Position numbers and translations under genes: made by a program. From assembly GCF_042643265.1 (NCBI RefSeq), contig NZ_JBHRRZ010000001.1, positions 128,639-192,638 of the forward strand: a DNA stretch of 64,000 bases, in the 5' to 3' direction. Below the pieces are notes generated by a model, which was not told where the DNA came from, did not search any database, and saw only the letters and a list, made by a program, of their open reading frames with translations. The stretch's first letter is position 1. Every line of letters starts with the position of its first letter. Positions 1 to 9,030 of this stretch are shown here, piece after piece. This DNA is from Virgibacillus_O sediminis. GTDB taxonomy: Bacteria > Bacillota > Bacilli > Bacillales > Amphibacillaceae.

Positions 1-269
1 GAACCCATGTGAATGTAAGTGGCATTGGTATAACGAAGCATGCACAAAACAAAGAAAATGCCATTAAACTAATCGAGTTCTTATCATCAGCAGAAGTGCA
101 AGAACAGTTTGCAAGTGCAAACTATGAATATCCGGTCAACCCTGAGGTGGAACCAGCTGAAACCCTTAAACAATGGGGCGACTTTAAAGAACAGGATATT
201 AATCTATCCGTGTTAGGTGAAAACAATGCTGAAGCTGTGAAAATTTTTAATGAGGTTAACTGGAAGTAA
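1..269 (+). CDS. Iron(III) ABC transporter substrate-binding protein, C-terminal part
   Basis: The gene begins before the window, so only about 89 C-terminal codons are visible, ending at TAA 267-269. The segment GIGITKHAQNKENAIKLIEF and the ending NEVNWK are typical of the last helices of FutA/FbpA-type ferric-iron binding lipoproteins, which capture Fe(III) outside the membrane and hand it to the permease. The permease and ATPase of the same kind follow directly (391-2773), which supports the call. A strong hairpin terminator lies just after the stop, so the binding protein is probably made in excess over the membrane components. The signal peptide and metal ligands lie outside the window. 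Confidence 0.85.
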   Translation, partial: THVNVSGIGITKHAQNKENAIKLIEFLSSAEVQEQFASANYEYPVNPEVEPAETLKQWGDFKEQDINLSVLGENNAEAVKIFNEVNWK

Positions 270-278
270 GAACATATC

Positions 279-322
279 AGATTAGGTTGTTGGCTCCAAC
301 AACCTAATCTTCTTGTATATTT
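279..322 (+). terminator. Hairpin between binding-protein and permease genes
   Basis: A perfect 14-bp stem (279-292 with 297-310) closes a 4-base loop and is followed by a T-rich tail. It lies inside the transporter operon, so it probably attenuates read-through from the binding-protein gene into the permease and ATPase genes. Confidence 0.8.
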
Positions 323-390
323 TCGGAACAAATTAAAAAGATATTTCCTTTCGAGGCGAGGATTTTGTAAGATGGATAAGGTGTACAGGA

Positions 391-2031
391 TTGAAAGGCG
401 TGAACTACGTGGAATTGTTAAGAAATATTAAAAATAACATAAATAGTTGGACTATATTAAGTATTATATTTGTATGTCTCATATTACTGCCAAACTTATC
501 CATCATCATACAATTCTTTAATGAACCCAATGAAAATTGGTTCCATATAAAAGAATACATGCTTAATACGTATATCACCAATTCTCTGATACTCGTCCTA
601 TTTGTTGGACTATTTGCAGCTTTAATTGGGTCAAGTTTAGCCTGGATTATATCTGCGTACGACTTCCCGTTACGCGGCTTCTTCCAGTGGGGGCTGATTT
701 TACCGTTAGCGATCCCTCCATATATTGGCGCTTACACCTATCACGGTATATTGAATTATACGGGGATCATTCAAACCACATTAAGAAACCAACTTGATAT
801 AACGGTAAATCAGCAATACTTTAATATTATGAACATGCCAGGTGCAATTTTTATATTTGTGATTTTTCTATTTCCCTATGTTTTTACCATCACCAAAGCC
901 TTTCTCGCCAGACAGTCGACTTCCTTGATTGAAAACGCTCGCCTACTAGGAAGCAGTGCTTGGCGAATCTATTTTAAAATTGTATTACCGATTGCTAGAG
1001 CCTCGATTGTGGCAGGTGTAAGTTTAGTTGTACTTGAAGTGCTCAATGACTACGGAGTTGTAAAATACTACGGTATTCAAACTTTTACTACGGCTATTTT
1101 CCAAACGTGGTTCGGTCTTGGGGATCTTGAATCGGCAATAAAACTGTCGGGAACTCTTATGCTCGTTATATTAGGTATTCTACTGTTGGAGAGAATTTTA
1201 CGAGGTCGTAAACGTTTCAGCTTTACCACCACTAAAGTTAAGCTGTTACAGCCCGTTAAGTTGAAAGGTCGAAATAAGTGGCTTGCGTTTAGCTATTGTA
1301 TGTTCATTTTTGCATTTGCTTTTATCATTCCTTTTATTCAATTGATTTTTTGGGCGTTTTTAACGTACGAACAACTCTTCTCCAGTGAGATGTTAAATGT
1401 TATTAGTAATACGGTGTCTGTTGCCCTTGTTGCAGCGACAATCGTTACGATTATGGCCGTTGTGATTAGTAATTTTTCACGACTCCATCGAGGTTTATTA
1501 GCAAAACTTTTTCCTAAGGTGACAATTTTAGGGTATTCTATTCCTGGGGCAGTCATTGCAGTTGGAATTGTGACTCTGGTCATTGCTATCGATCAAACGA
1601 TATACCAATGGGGATGGGTATCTTCCTATGTACTAAGTACAAGTATCTTTATGTTAATTTTTGCTTATATCATTCGTTACTTAGCTGTAGGTTACAACTC
1701 GGTTGACTCAGGGTTCGAGCGAATTGGCACAAATTTTACAGAGGCTTCCAGGATGCTCGGCAACAATATCACCCAGTCTTTCTTCAAAGTTGATTTCAAA
1801 CTCATTCGCGGTGCAATTTTCAGTGGATTCATCCTTGTTTTTATCGATATATTGAAAGAGCTCCCATTAACGTTAATCTTAAGGCCTTTTAATTTTGAAA
1901 CACTTGCAACTAACGCCTTTACGTATGCGACCAATGAGATGATTCACGAAGCTGCTGTTCCATCGGTTTTAATAATTTTGATTAGTGCAGTTTCCATTTA
2001 CTTTTTCCATTATTTCTTAGAAAGGAAGTAA
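391..2031 (+). CDS. Iron(III) ABC transporter permease (FbpB/FutB type)
   Basis: This 546-residue polytopic protein has two homologous halves, each with the BPD-type permease fold, as in single-chain ferric permeases FbpB/SfuB/FutB. The ATPase-contacting EAA loops are visible as ENARLLGSSAWRIYFKIVLP near residue 190 and EASRMLGNNITQSFFKVDFK near residue 450. It forms the membrane channel for the binding protein before it and the ATPase after it; the ATPase starts 4 bp downstream. The start is uncertain: TTG at 391 has an AAGG sequence 9 bases upstream, and in-frame GTG codons at 400 and 409 are alternatives. Iron as the substrate is inferred from family resemblance. Confidence 0.88.
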   Translation: MKGVNYVELLRNIKNNINSWTILSIIFVCLILLPNLSIIIQFFNEPNENWFHIKEYMLNTYITNSLILVLFVGLFAALIGSSLAWIISAYDFPLRGFFQWGLILPLAIPPYIGAYTYHGILNYTGIIQTTLRNQLDITVNQQYFNIMNMPGAIFIFVIFLFPYVFTITKAFLARQSTSLIENARLLGSSAWRIYFKIVLPIARASIVAGVSLVVLEVLNDYGVVKYYGIQTFTTAIFQTWFGLGDLESAIKLSGTLMLVILGILLLERILRGRKRFSFTTTKVKLLQPVKLKGRNKWLAFSYCMFIFAFAFIIPFIQLIFWAFLTYEQLFSSEMLNVISNTVSVALVAATIVTIMAVVISNFSRLHRGLLAKLFPKVTILGYSIPGAVIAVGIVTLVIAIDQTIYQWGWVSSYVLSTSIFMLIFAYIIRYLAVGYNSVDSGFERIGTNFTEASRMLGNNITQSFFKVDFKLIRGAIFSGFILVFIDILKELPLTLILRPFNFETLATNAFTYATNEMIHEAAVPSVLIILISAVSIYFFHYFLERK

Positions 2032-2035
2032 ACTT

Positions 2036-2773
2036 ATGTTTGTTCATATCCAAGACCTGCATTTCAAATACCCAAACGCAAGGGAACTGTCAATTGATGC
2101 GTTTAATCTAACCATTAATGAGGGAGAGATTACCACTATATTAGGTGAGTCAGGCAGTGGCAAAAGTACGTTGCTGCGATTGATTGCTGGTCTAGAAATG
2201 CCCATCAAAGGAAAAATAATGGTTGGCAAGGACTGTATGTGCAGCCAGTTGAAGTTCGTACAGCCCGAAAAACGCGGTATTGGTATGGTTTTTCAAGATT
2301 ATGCCTTATTTCCTCATATGACACTGGAAGAAAACATCAAGTTTGGTCTTTTAAAATGGCCGCGTAAAGAGAAACAGATACGGGTAAAAGAAGTGATTGA
2401 TCTTGTGGATTTAAAAGGGTATGAAAAGCGTTACCCTTATGAGTTAAGTGGTGGACAGCAGCAGCGTGTAGCTTTAGCACGTGCCCTTGCACCAAGGCCT
2501 AAATTGCTACTTTTTGATGAACCTTTTAGTAACCTTGATGCAGATTTGCAAATTAAAATTAGAGAAGAACTTCGTGTTATTTTAAAAACAGCCGGTGTGA
2601 CTTCCATATTTGTTACCCATGATCAAGACGATGCCCAAGCGTTAGCTGATAAAATAGTTATTTTAAGAAAAGGAAAAATAAAAGAGGTGGGATCCCCAGA
2701 TAAAATCTTTGGTACTGAATGTGATGTTTCCGAACGCTTGGCTGTTAAACCAAGAGTTTTGTCTAAAATATAA
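2036..2773 (+). CDS. Iron(III) ABC transporter ATP-binding protein (FbpC type)
   Basis: This 245-residue ABC ATPase energises the importer. It shows Walker A GESGSGKST (near residue 37), the Q-loop in GMVFQDYALFPHM, the signature LSGGQQQRVALARAL, Walker B LLLFDEP and the switch histidine in THDQDD. It is shorter than many FbpC/PotA proteins (about 350 residues) because it ends soon after the ABC domain, with little of a C-terminal regulatory domain. It is the last gene of the operon, with AAGGAAGT as ribosome binding site and a terminator right after the stop. Confidence 0.9.
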   Translation: MFVHIQDLHFKYPNARELSIDAFNLTINEGEITTILGESGSGKSTLLRLIAGLEMPIKGKIMVGKDCMCSQLKFVQPEKRGIGMVFQDYALFPHMTLEENIKFGLLKWPRKEKQIRVKEVIDLVDLKGYEKRYPYELSGGQQQRVALARALAPRPKLLLFDEPFSNLDADLQIKIREELRVILKTAGVTSIFVTHDQDDAQALADKIVILRKGKIKEVGSPDKIFGTECDVSERLAVKPRVLSKI

Positions 2774-2778
2774 TTTTC

Positions 2779-2812
2779 AACTCTCGCAGCTTATGGGCGC
2801 GAGAGTTTTTTA
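2779..2812 (+). terminator. Terminator of the iron transporter operon
   Basis: A 9-bp stem (AACTCTCGC at 2779-2787 with its complement at 2799-2807) is followed by six T residues. Confidence 0.85.
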
Positions 2813-3242
2813 ATGAACGCCGTCTATTTATTTAAGGGAGAACATGTTAATGGAAGTTTTCCCAATATATTTAGCAGGTATTAGTAATCCTTTTCATCGG
2901 GATTGAACAGAGGAAATGTTGTTTTTTCATAAAAATTTGTATATTGTTGCATATAGAGGAATTGATGTGTTTATAAATCACAAAATATATTTTAAAATAT
3001 ATGAAAGCGCTGTCGGGATTCCGTTTTAAAAGAATAATGATGGGAAGTCCAACAGAAATACACTCATTTCATGATCAGTGTTTAGGCTTTACATAGCAAT
3101 GAAGAGAATGCTCGTATTACTGTTGGAGATATGGAGCAACTTCAGTCAAATTAAATGTGAGCGTTAAATGCTTAACGGCTTGCGCCCAGCTAATATCAAG
3201 TTTAGTTATGACAAAATAATTCAGATGAAAAGGGGTATTCAC
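2813..3242. other. Long gap with a cre-like site and gene debris
   Basis: No full gene is visible in these 430 bases. A 20-codon frame (2844-2906) has a Shine-Dalgarno sequence AAGGGAG but resembles nothing I know. Short open stretches near 3040-3155 read like protein but are broken by stops. The only regulatory signal seen is a catabolite-responsive-element-like motif at 3002-3015, listed separately. Confidence 0.4.
3002..3015 (+). promoter_or_regulatory. Possible CcpA (cre) site
   Basis: TGAAAGCGCTGTCG matches the cre consensus TGWAANCGNTNWCA at every defined position except the last. It lies about 230 bp upstream of the 3-hydroxyacyl-CoA dehydrogenase start. CcpA control of acyl-CoA metabolism is common in Bacillaceae, but the distance leaves the target uncertain. 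Confidence 0.4.
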
Positions 3243-4208
3243 ATGAAGAACATCACAATACTTGGAGCAGGGGTTATGGGGCATGGTGCTGCGCAATTAT
3301 TTGCTCAGGCAGGAAAAAATGTGCGTATCCGGGCTAGACGTGAATCATCTTTGGAAAAAGCAAGGGAACTTATGACTAACAGCTTAGATATCATGGTGGA
3401 GAAAGGCATGCTTACCGAAAACGATAGAAAGCAAGCATTAGCCCGTGTAACATATACAACTGATTTGCATGAAGCTATACAAGATGCTGATTTTATTTTT
3501 GAATCAATTCCCGAAGTTCTTGAGCATAAATTGGATACTTACGAAATTATTGAAAGCATTGTCTCAGACCAGACGATTATTTCATCTAACACTTCGACTT
3601 TCCCATTAGAAGAATTAACACAAAGAGCAGAGCATCCCGGTAGATTTATCATTACTCATTTCTTTAACCCGCCGCAACTTGTGCCGGTTGTGGAGATTGT
3701 TAAAGGGGAAAGTACAAACGAAGACACAGTGGACACGACTTATGACTTAATGAAGGAAATCGGAAAATCTCCAGTAGTGTTAAAAAAAGAGATTAAAGGT
3801 TTCATCGTCAACCGTGTTCAAGTAGCTATGCTTCGTGAAGCGTTCAACTTAATGGAACAGGGAGTAGCTACTGCAGAAGATATTGATATTGCTATGAAAG
3901 GAAGCATGGGCTTTAAATGGGCTTTTTGCGGGCCGATGGAAAGTCAGGACTTAGCTGGTTTGCAAACAACAAAAGCTATGGTTGGAAACATATTGGAAGA
4001 CCTGTCTAATACAAGAGAAGTTCCTTCCTTTTTATCGGAAATGGTAGAAAATGACCAGCTTGGCATTCGAACTAACGAAGGTTTTTACAAGTATGATGAT
4101 AATGGGGAAGAAGCAATCCATACTCGAGACGATCATTTCCTTGACCTGCTCAAATTATTACAGGAAAAAGCTGAAAATAAGGAAAGAAACGTACCGACTG
4201 CCAAATAA
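3243..4208 (+). CDS. 3-hydroxyacyl-CoA dehydrogenase family protein
   Basis: The 321-residue protein has the 3HCDH layout: an N-terminal Rossmann domain with GAGVMGHGAAQLFAQAG, then the motif SSNTSTFPLEEL and the catalytic-site segment HFFNPPQLVPVVEIVKG, and a C-terminal helical domain after FIVNRVQ. Such enzymes oxidise 3-hydroxyacyl-CoA (for example 3-hydroxybutyryl-CoA) with NAD(P)+; related family members act on L-carnitine or other hydroxy acids, so the exact substrate is open. I chose ATG 3243 because AAAGGGG lies just upstream and the Rossmann strand starts immediately; an in-frame start at 3168 has no good binding site. It stands alone in its transcription unit. Confidence 0.85.
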   Translation: MKNITILGAGVMGHGAAQLFAQAGKNVRIRARRESSLEKARELMTNSLDIMVEKGMLTENDRKQALARVTYTTDLHEAIQDADFIFESIPEVLEHKLDTYEIIESIVSDQTIISSNTSTFPLEELTQRAEHPGRFIITHFFNPPQLVPVVEIVKGESTNEDTVDTTYDLMKEIGKSPVVLKKEIKGFIVNRVQVAMLREAFNLMEQGVATAEDIDIAMKGSMGFKWAFCGPMESQDLAGLQTTKAMVGNILEDLSNTREVPSFLSEMVENDQLGIRTNEGFYKYDDNGEEAIHTRDDHFLDLLKLLQEKAENKERNVPTAK

Positions 4209-4337
4209 GAAGTATTCTGAATCTGGTCGCGTTGAGCTTAGTTGGATATTTTTTTTTGGCCATAGTCGAATAGGAACCAGTCCACATAGCTATAACTAAG
4301 GATAATTTTTGTGCGAATTTATATTTTGGCCAGAAAA

Positions 4338-4386
4338 AACGGCACCTCAAATTGTTAGACCGTTCCCGGCAATTTGGGGTGCCGTT
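4338..4386. terminator. Bidirectional terminator between converging genes
   Basis: A 17-bp stem (4338-4354 with 4370-4386, one mismatch) separates the dehydrogenase gene from the oppositely oriented TetR gene. On the minus strand it is followed by a run of six T, so it mainly ends the regulator transcript. Confidence 0.8.
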
Positions 4387-4421
4387 CTAGTTCTCCTGTT
4401 GAATTTCCAGGTCTTCGATTT

Positions 4422-5021
4422 TTATTGGTTCCCGATATACGTAACCGATTCAATATGTGTGCGCGACAACTTAATTACCTCTTTAATAAATTCCTCTCTA
4501 GGGGCTTTAAAATTGGTATTAATCCAGTTGGTTAAAAGGCTATAAAAGCCATATGCTGTGTAGCGTGTAAAGTAATCCATATCTACGGGTATATTGTTGA
4601 TCGTTTTAAATTGAAATCTTTCCTTGTAGATTCTAAAGATTTTCTGCGGAAATTGTATATGTATCCCGGGTATGGTGTCTTGATAGTTTATCAACTCGAA
4701 AAAGTTACGATTCTGATAGATATAGGTGATAATATCAAAGGACCCAGCATTCAGATTAGCAGTATTTATATTTTTTTCCGATTGATACGGATTTCCAACA
4801 GCTTCCTCTAACCCCTGAAGCTTGGTATGGAGTAAATCCTCAGCTAAATAGAAGATATCATGGTAATGGATATAGAACGTGCTTCGGTTATATCTGGAAT
4901 ACTGGACAATATCTTTGACTGTAACGGCACTGAAGCCTTTTTCCTTGATCAAGTCAATGAGTGCGAGCTGAAAATGCTCTTTTGTTCTGTTTTTGCGTGG
5001 AGTTGAAAGCTGTTTCTTCAT
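4422..5021 (-). CDS. TetR-family transcriptional regulator
   Basis: This 199-residue protein begins with a TetR DNA-binding domain: a helix-turn-helix spans roughly residues 15-55, with AVTVKDIVQYSRYNRSTFYI as the recognition part. The remaining 140 residues form a ligand or dimer domain with no family I can name. I chose ATG 5021, with GGGGG upstream on the minus strand, because the HTH begins soon after it; an upstream in-frame start would add 18 residues. It diverges from the SDR gene at 5215, and two palindromes lie between them, so it probably represses that gene and itself. The inducer is unknown. Confidence 0.85.
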   Translation of the reverse strand: MKKQLSTPRKNRTKEHFQLALIDLIKEKGFSAVTVKDIVQYSRYNRSTFYIHYHDIFYLAEDLLHTKLQGLEEAVGNPYQSEKNINTANLNAGSFDIITYIYQNRNFFELINYQDTIPGIHIQFPQKIFRIYKERFQFKTINNIPVDMDYFTRYTAYGFYSLLTNWINTNFKAPREEFIKEVIKLSRTHIESVTYIGNQ

Positions 5022-5067
5022 TAGAATGCCCCCAATATGAATCAATTTGAAGTCGATTGTATAGCCC

Positions 5068-5094
5068 ATAGACAAAAAATTAGGATTTGTCTAT
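5068..5094. promoter_or_regulatory. Candidate TetR operator, palindrome 1
   Basis: ATAGACAAA (5068-5076) and its exact complement TTTGTCTAT (5086-5094) are separated by 9 bases. The site lies 47 bp upstream of the regulator start, in the divergent promoter region, where an autorepressing TetR protein would bind. Confidence 0.5.
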
Positions 5095-5126
5095 CTAGTG
5101 GACGCTGTAAGAAATATCAATGTTTG

Positions 5127-5148
5127 TATTACCCCCATGTAGGTAATA
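5127..5148. promoter_or_regulatory. Candidate operator, palindrome 2
   Basis: TATTACC (5127-5133) and GGTAATA (5142-5148) form 7-bp inverted arms around an 8-base spacer, 66 bp before the SDR start. It differs in sequence from the first palindrome, so it could be the binding site of a second regulator. Confidence 0.35.
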
Positions 5149-5214
5149 ATATAAGAATATAAGCTTCTTTTAATAAGGTTTAAATTTATATATATTATAA
5201 CAGGAGGTATCCTA

Positions 5215-5952
5215 ATGGGGAAATTACAGGATAAGGTAGCTGTCATAACAGGTGGAGTATCTGGTATCGGTGCCGCAACAGCTCGTTTATTTGCAGCTGA
5301 AGGGGCAAAGTTAGTATTAGTAGATATGAATGAGGAAAAAGGTGCGGCTTTTGAATCGGAGTTGAAATCTCAAGGAGCGGAAGCCCTTTTTGTGAAAGCT
5401 GATGTAACGAGTGAAGAAGAAGTGAAAAATATCTTTTCTACTACATTATCTACTTTTGACAAAGTGGATGTTCTATTTAATAACGCTGGAATTGGCGCAG
5501 TAAAGCCAACAGAAGAATTAACGTATGCAGAATGGAGAAAAACGGTAGAAGTTGATTTAGATGGTGTATTCCTGGTTGCTCAAGCAGCAATCAAAGAATT
5601 CTTGAAAACTGGTAGTGGGGTTATCGTTAACACAGCTTCCATGTACGGATGGGTTGGATCACCTGGAAGCGCAGCATATAATGCAGCAAAAGCTGGTGTG
5701 ATCAACTTAACCCGTTCACTTGGCTTAGAGTATGCAGAACGTAATATTCGAGTCAATGCATTATGTCCGGGGTTTATTGAAACACCAATATTAGGTGATA
5801 CAGACAGAGAATTCTTAACGAATGCAACACCAATGAAGCGTTTAGGCAAACCGGAAGAAATGGCAAAAGCTGTGTTGTTTATGGCTAGTGACGATTCCTC
5901 TTTCATGACTGGCAACTCATTAATTGTTGATGGTGGATATACAGCACAGTAA
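5215..5952 (+). CDS. SDR-family NAD(P)-dependent oxidoreductase
   Basis: This 245-residue protein is a classical short-chain dehydrogenase. The cofactor motif TGGVSGIG is at residues 12-19, NNAG at 89-92, and the catalytic Ser142, Tyr155 and Lys159 lie in ASMYGW and YNAAK. The typical SDR ending FMTGNSLIVDGG is present. Such enzymes interconvert an alcohol and a ketone; sequence alone does not give the substrate (glucose dehydrogenase-like, cyclic alcohol or 3-oxoacyl reductases share the pattern). The ribosome binding site AGGAGG is strong. It is monocistronic and faces away from the TetR gene, its probable repressor. Confidence 0.85.
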   Translation: MGKLQDKVAVITGGVSGIGAATARLFAAEGAKLVLVDMNEEKGAAFESELKSQGAEALFVKADVTSEEEVKNIFSTTLSTFDKVDVLFNNAGIGAVKPTEELTYAEWRKTVEVDLDGVFLVAQAAIKEFLKTGSGVIVNTASMYGWVGSPGSAAYNAAKAGVINLTRSLGLEYAERNIRVNALCPGFIETPILGDTDREFLTNATPMKRLGKPEEMAKAVLFMASDDSSFMTGNSLIVDGGYTAQ

Positions 5953-5964
5953 TGGACAGATAGC

Positions 5965-6006
5965 AAAGAATCCATTTTGAATTACATTCAGGATGGATTC
6001 TTTATT
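5965..6006 (+). terminator. Terminator after the SDR gene
   Basis: An 11-bp perfect stem (5965-5975 with 5993-6003) follows the stop codon by 12 bases and runs into a T-rich sequence. Confidence 0.75.
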
Positions 6007-6296
6007 ATGTGCAAGAAAGTATTCATTTGTTGCTTGACCAAGCCTTTTATAAGAATAGTCAACCCTGTTATTTTGAATTCAGTGTCCAGCCTTTCCGTGA
6101 AACATCCATTTTCTGTGTTTGGTGTAGTAGAAGGTAACCCAGCCAGCGGAGCGAAGTGTATTTCCGGAGCGGTTTATATCCACTAATCAAACTTTCTAGT
6201 TAGTTCGGATTAATCATTGTATAAAACACTTTTGTCCCAGCGTCTTTTGGTACTTTTTCATCACCATGAGGGCATAAGATTGATCGGCATTTTTGT
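6007..6296. other. Gap without a recognised gene
   Basis: A 69-codon frame (5977-6186) overlaps the terminator, has no ribosome binding site and looks unlike a real protein. The segment near 6140-6185, with GGAGCGAAGTGTATTTCC, resembles the GC-rich extragenic elements frequent in Bacillaceae, but this is a weak impression. Confidence 0.4.
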
Positions 6297-7754
6297 TCAA
6301 AGAACTAGTGAAAATAGGCGAGAAACTGCTTCTTTGCACTTGCTCTGGATAGAACGTTTTCTGTAATCTTCAATAGTCAACTCCGAACTCATTCGGCTAT
6401 CTTCCAAAAATAATTGATGAAGGCGTTGAGCAACTTTTTTATCGTAAATGATTGCATTCACTTCAAAATTTAGTTTGAAGCTGCGAATATCAAGATTTGT
6501 CGATCCAACTGATGCTACGTCTTGGTCGACCACAATAGTTTTAGAGTGCAAAAATCCCTCCTCATACAATAATATTTTTGCACCGTGTACTAAAAGCTCG
6601 CCTACATATGCCAAAGTAGCCCAATGAACAAGAGGGTTATTACCTTTACTAGGAATTAAAATTCGCATGTCGATACCTGCGAGCAGTGAAATTTTGCAAG
6701 CATCCATTAAACTCGGATCAGGTATGAAATAAGGTGTTTGTATATAAATACTATGTTTAGCAGACATGATCAGCTCAATAAACATGTTTTTGATGTGTTC
6801 TGTTTCCGAATTAGGTCCACTTGAAATAATCTGCACAGGACTATTTCCTTTGTGTTTCTCCTTAAGAAAAGAATGCTTTTCGAATTCCGGTTTAGGATGG
6901 TTCTGTGCCTTATACCAGTCTAAAATAAAACTCAACTGAATGTGGTTAACTGATTCTCCCTTAATTTTTAAATGGGTGTCACGCCAGTTTCCAATTTTTT
7001 TATCTAGACCTAGATACTCATTGCCTATATTAAATCCACCGATATAGGCAATACCGCCGTCAATAATACAAAGCTTCCGGTGATTTCGATTATTTAAATG
7101 AAAATTTACCAGCTTTAGAAATGACGGGAAAAATACTGCGACTTCTCCTCCATTAGAGATCAAATTATCAAAGAAGGAACGAGGTATTCCTCTAGAACCG
7201 ATTTCATCATAGAGGACCCGCACTTTGACTCCTACCCTTGCTTTTTCAGTAAGCTCGTCTAGAAGCTTGGCTCCCAAAGAATCGTGTTTTATTATGTAAT
7301 ATTGTATATTAATTTCTGTTCTAGCAGCTCTTATGTCTCTGAATAAAGCGTTAAATTTCTCAGGTCCATTATTAAAAACAACAACCTCATTGTCGGTTGT
7401 AACTAATGCATTCGATGATCTTAGGTTCATCATAATTAATTTTGAGTATTTTTTTAGTGTAAGGTTTCCAAAATAGTTGTTATGTTTTAGAGCTGTTATT
7501 TGTTTATTTACCTTCGATTGAAGAAAATCCCTCCATCGCGTTGATGTGTTATAGAAATTTTTTTGTTTTAACTGACGGCCGAAAAATAGGTAAATTAAAA
7601 AACCGATGATTGGCATAAAGAGTAGAACCAACAACCAAGCCCAAGTTGATCCGATGTCCCTTTTTTCCTTAAAAATAATAATCAGCGCTGGAAGAATATT
7701 GATACTTAAAACTATAAAGGCCACAATAAGTGTGTTTACGTTCACTAAGCTCAT
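6297..7754 (-). CDS. cls: Cardiolipin synthase
   Basis: This 485-residue membrane enzyme condenses two phosphatidylglycerol molecules into cardiolipin and glycerol. Two transmembrane helices (about 8-28 and 38-58) precede two phospholipase D catalytic motifs, HRKLCIIDGG near residue 224 and HSKTIVVDQD near residue 402, each with the H-x-K-x4-D pattern. Length and layout match B. subtilis ClsA (about 480 residues). The ATG at 7754 follows AGAGGGG on the minus strand. The gene stands alone, 57 bp downstream of the methyltransferase gene on the same strand; both might share a transcript. Confidence 0.93.
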   Translation of the reverse strand: MSLVNVNTLIVAFIVLSINILPALIIIFKEKRDIGSTWAWLLVLLFMPIIGFLIYLFFGRQLKQKNFYNTSTRWRDFLQSKVNKQITALKHNNYFGNLTLKKYSKLIMMNLRSSNALVTTDNEVVVFNNGPEKFNALFRDIRAARTEINIQYYIIKHDSLGAKLLDELTEKARVGVKVRVLYDEIGSRGIPRSFFDNLISNGGEVAVFFPSFLKLVNFHLNNRNHRKLCIIDGGIAYIGGFNIGNEYLGLDKKIGNWRDTHLKIKGESVNHIQLSFILDWYKAQNHPKPEFEKHSFLKEKHKGNSPVQIISSGPNSETEHIKNMFIELIMSAKHSIYIQTPYFIPDPSLMDACKISLLAGIDMRILIPSKGNNPLVHWATLAYVGELLVHGAKILLYEEGFLHSKTIVVDQDVASVGSTNLDIRSFKLNFEVNAIIYDKKVAQRLHQLFLEDSRMSSELTIEDYRKRSIQSKCKEAVSRLFSLVL

Positions 7755-7811
7755 TACTACCCCTCTAACATAGCCTGAATGATGTGTACGTTTAAAAAAT
7801 GAAAGAACACC

Positions 7812-8387
7812 CTACTTATAAGCAATAAAAAATAACTCATTATACAATAACTTCCCGAACTTCCGTATTGTTTGGCAATTAAATCCCTCTTCTAAAAATA
7901 AATCATGATAGCCTTGTTCATTTTGAATATAAGACCCATTGTCCATTTTTTTCATGTACCAATTATTAATTTTCTTTTTTTCAAACAAGCAAGGTTCAAG
8001 GACTACTATCATTCCGCCGGGCTTTAATGTATTTTTAAATTGCTTGATATAGCTTTTTATTTTATCAGAAGGGATATGGTGCAATACTGCAACAATTAAA
8101 ATGACATCTATCGAATTTTTTCTAACGTTTAATACATCGTTCTGAAATACATCAAAATCATAATCCGGATAAAGCTTTTTCGCAAAATTAATTCTTTGCT
8201 CAGTTGGATCTACTCCAATGTATTGCCCAGGTTTACAAAGAGTGCAGTTCGCCCCGGTACCGGCTCCGAAATCAAGTACATTCTTTTCCCTGAGATTAAT
8301 GTGTTTTTCTATTCTTTTATGTATATAAAATTGTGTAAGCCATTTAGGTCGAATTATTTTATGATAGAAAAAAGGTGAGAGTTCCAT
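7812..8387 (-). CDS. Class I SAM-dependent methyltransferase
   Basis: The 191-residue protein has a Rossmann-type methyltransferase fold. Motif I is NVLDFGAGTGAN (about residues 36-47), followed by the acidic residue of motif II in YIGVD and the IDVILIVAVLHHI segment typical of methyltransferase family 11. The acceptor is unknown. I chose ATG 8387 because AAAGGAG lies 9 bases upstream; a longer in-frame start at 8501 would add 38 residues that look non-coding. It lies upstream of cls on the same strand with a 57-bp gap, which may hint at a membrane-lipid or envelope substrate, but this is only positional. Confidence 0.8.
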   Translation of the reverse strand: MELSPFFYHKIIRPKWLTQFYIHKRIEKHINLREKNVLDFGAGTGANCTLCKPGQYIGVDPTEQRINFAKKLYPDYDFDVFQNDVLNVRKNSIDVILIVAVLHHIPSDKIKSYIKQFKNTLKPGGMIVVLEPCLFEKKKINNWYMKKMDNGSYIQNEQGYHDLFLEEGFNCQTIRKFGKLLYNELFFIAYK

Positions 8388-8501
8388 ATATAATTCTCCT
8401 TTTTCTTGGGATTGGATGGTGAAGAGTAGTGTCAGGCTGCCGGAACATCTTTTTTGCAACAATCTTAAGTTAACCAATATCCCTTTAGTGATACCTCCCA
8501 T

Positions 8502-9030
8502 TGCTAATTTTGAAATTTCTTAATTTCCAAAGGAGATCTAAAAAGGATAGAGAATTTAATATGGAGGCTTTCCTGTTATCAATATGAATAAAGGGAGAGA
8601 GGTTAATGGAAGGAGGAGTTGGCACTGATCAAAGCTGTACGGAATTCTTACGTGAGCGAACATGGGGATGGATATAAGTGAAGAAGGAAATGGGTGACAG
8701 CATTTTTGAGTTGCTTGTATACAACTGATCTATCTGTCTTGACCTGCTGAAAAAGCCCGAGCATTTTCTGCTCCGATAGCTGGTTAATACAAAACTCTGG
8801 TTTATAAATGTATTATGGGTGGATTTCTCTGAGAGATACTTTCAAGGGCGCGTTTGAAGAATAACGGGCAACGAATGAGGAGGTCTGGTTTAATATAGGG
8901 ATCTCTATAAAGAACAAAATTATGATGTGAGGATTAAAAGAAGGTAAACTCAGCTTGTTCCAAGTAAGCATACATGGAATCTAAAAGTATCAAGGAATAT
9001 GTTAGCAATGATTACACTACTTGGATGGAA
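8502..9030. other. Gap with probable gene remnants
   Basis: No intact gene is visible. A 23-codon frame starting at 8606 has a good Shine-Dalgarno sequence but no recognisable product. The frame from 8974 (MESKSIKEYVSNDYTTW, then MEKGGPL) resembles the tail of a rhodanese-type sulfurtransferase, a gene type often found beside OsmC, but a stop lies directly upstream of it. A plus-strand terminator follows at 9031, as expected if a plus-strand gene once stood here. Confidence 0.35.

Noticed and set aside
5977..6186. 69-codon frame after the SDR gene
   Set aside because: It starts inside the terminator stem of the SDR gene, lacks a ribosome binding site and resembles no family.
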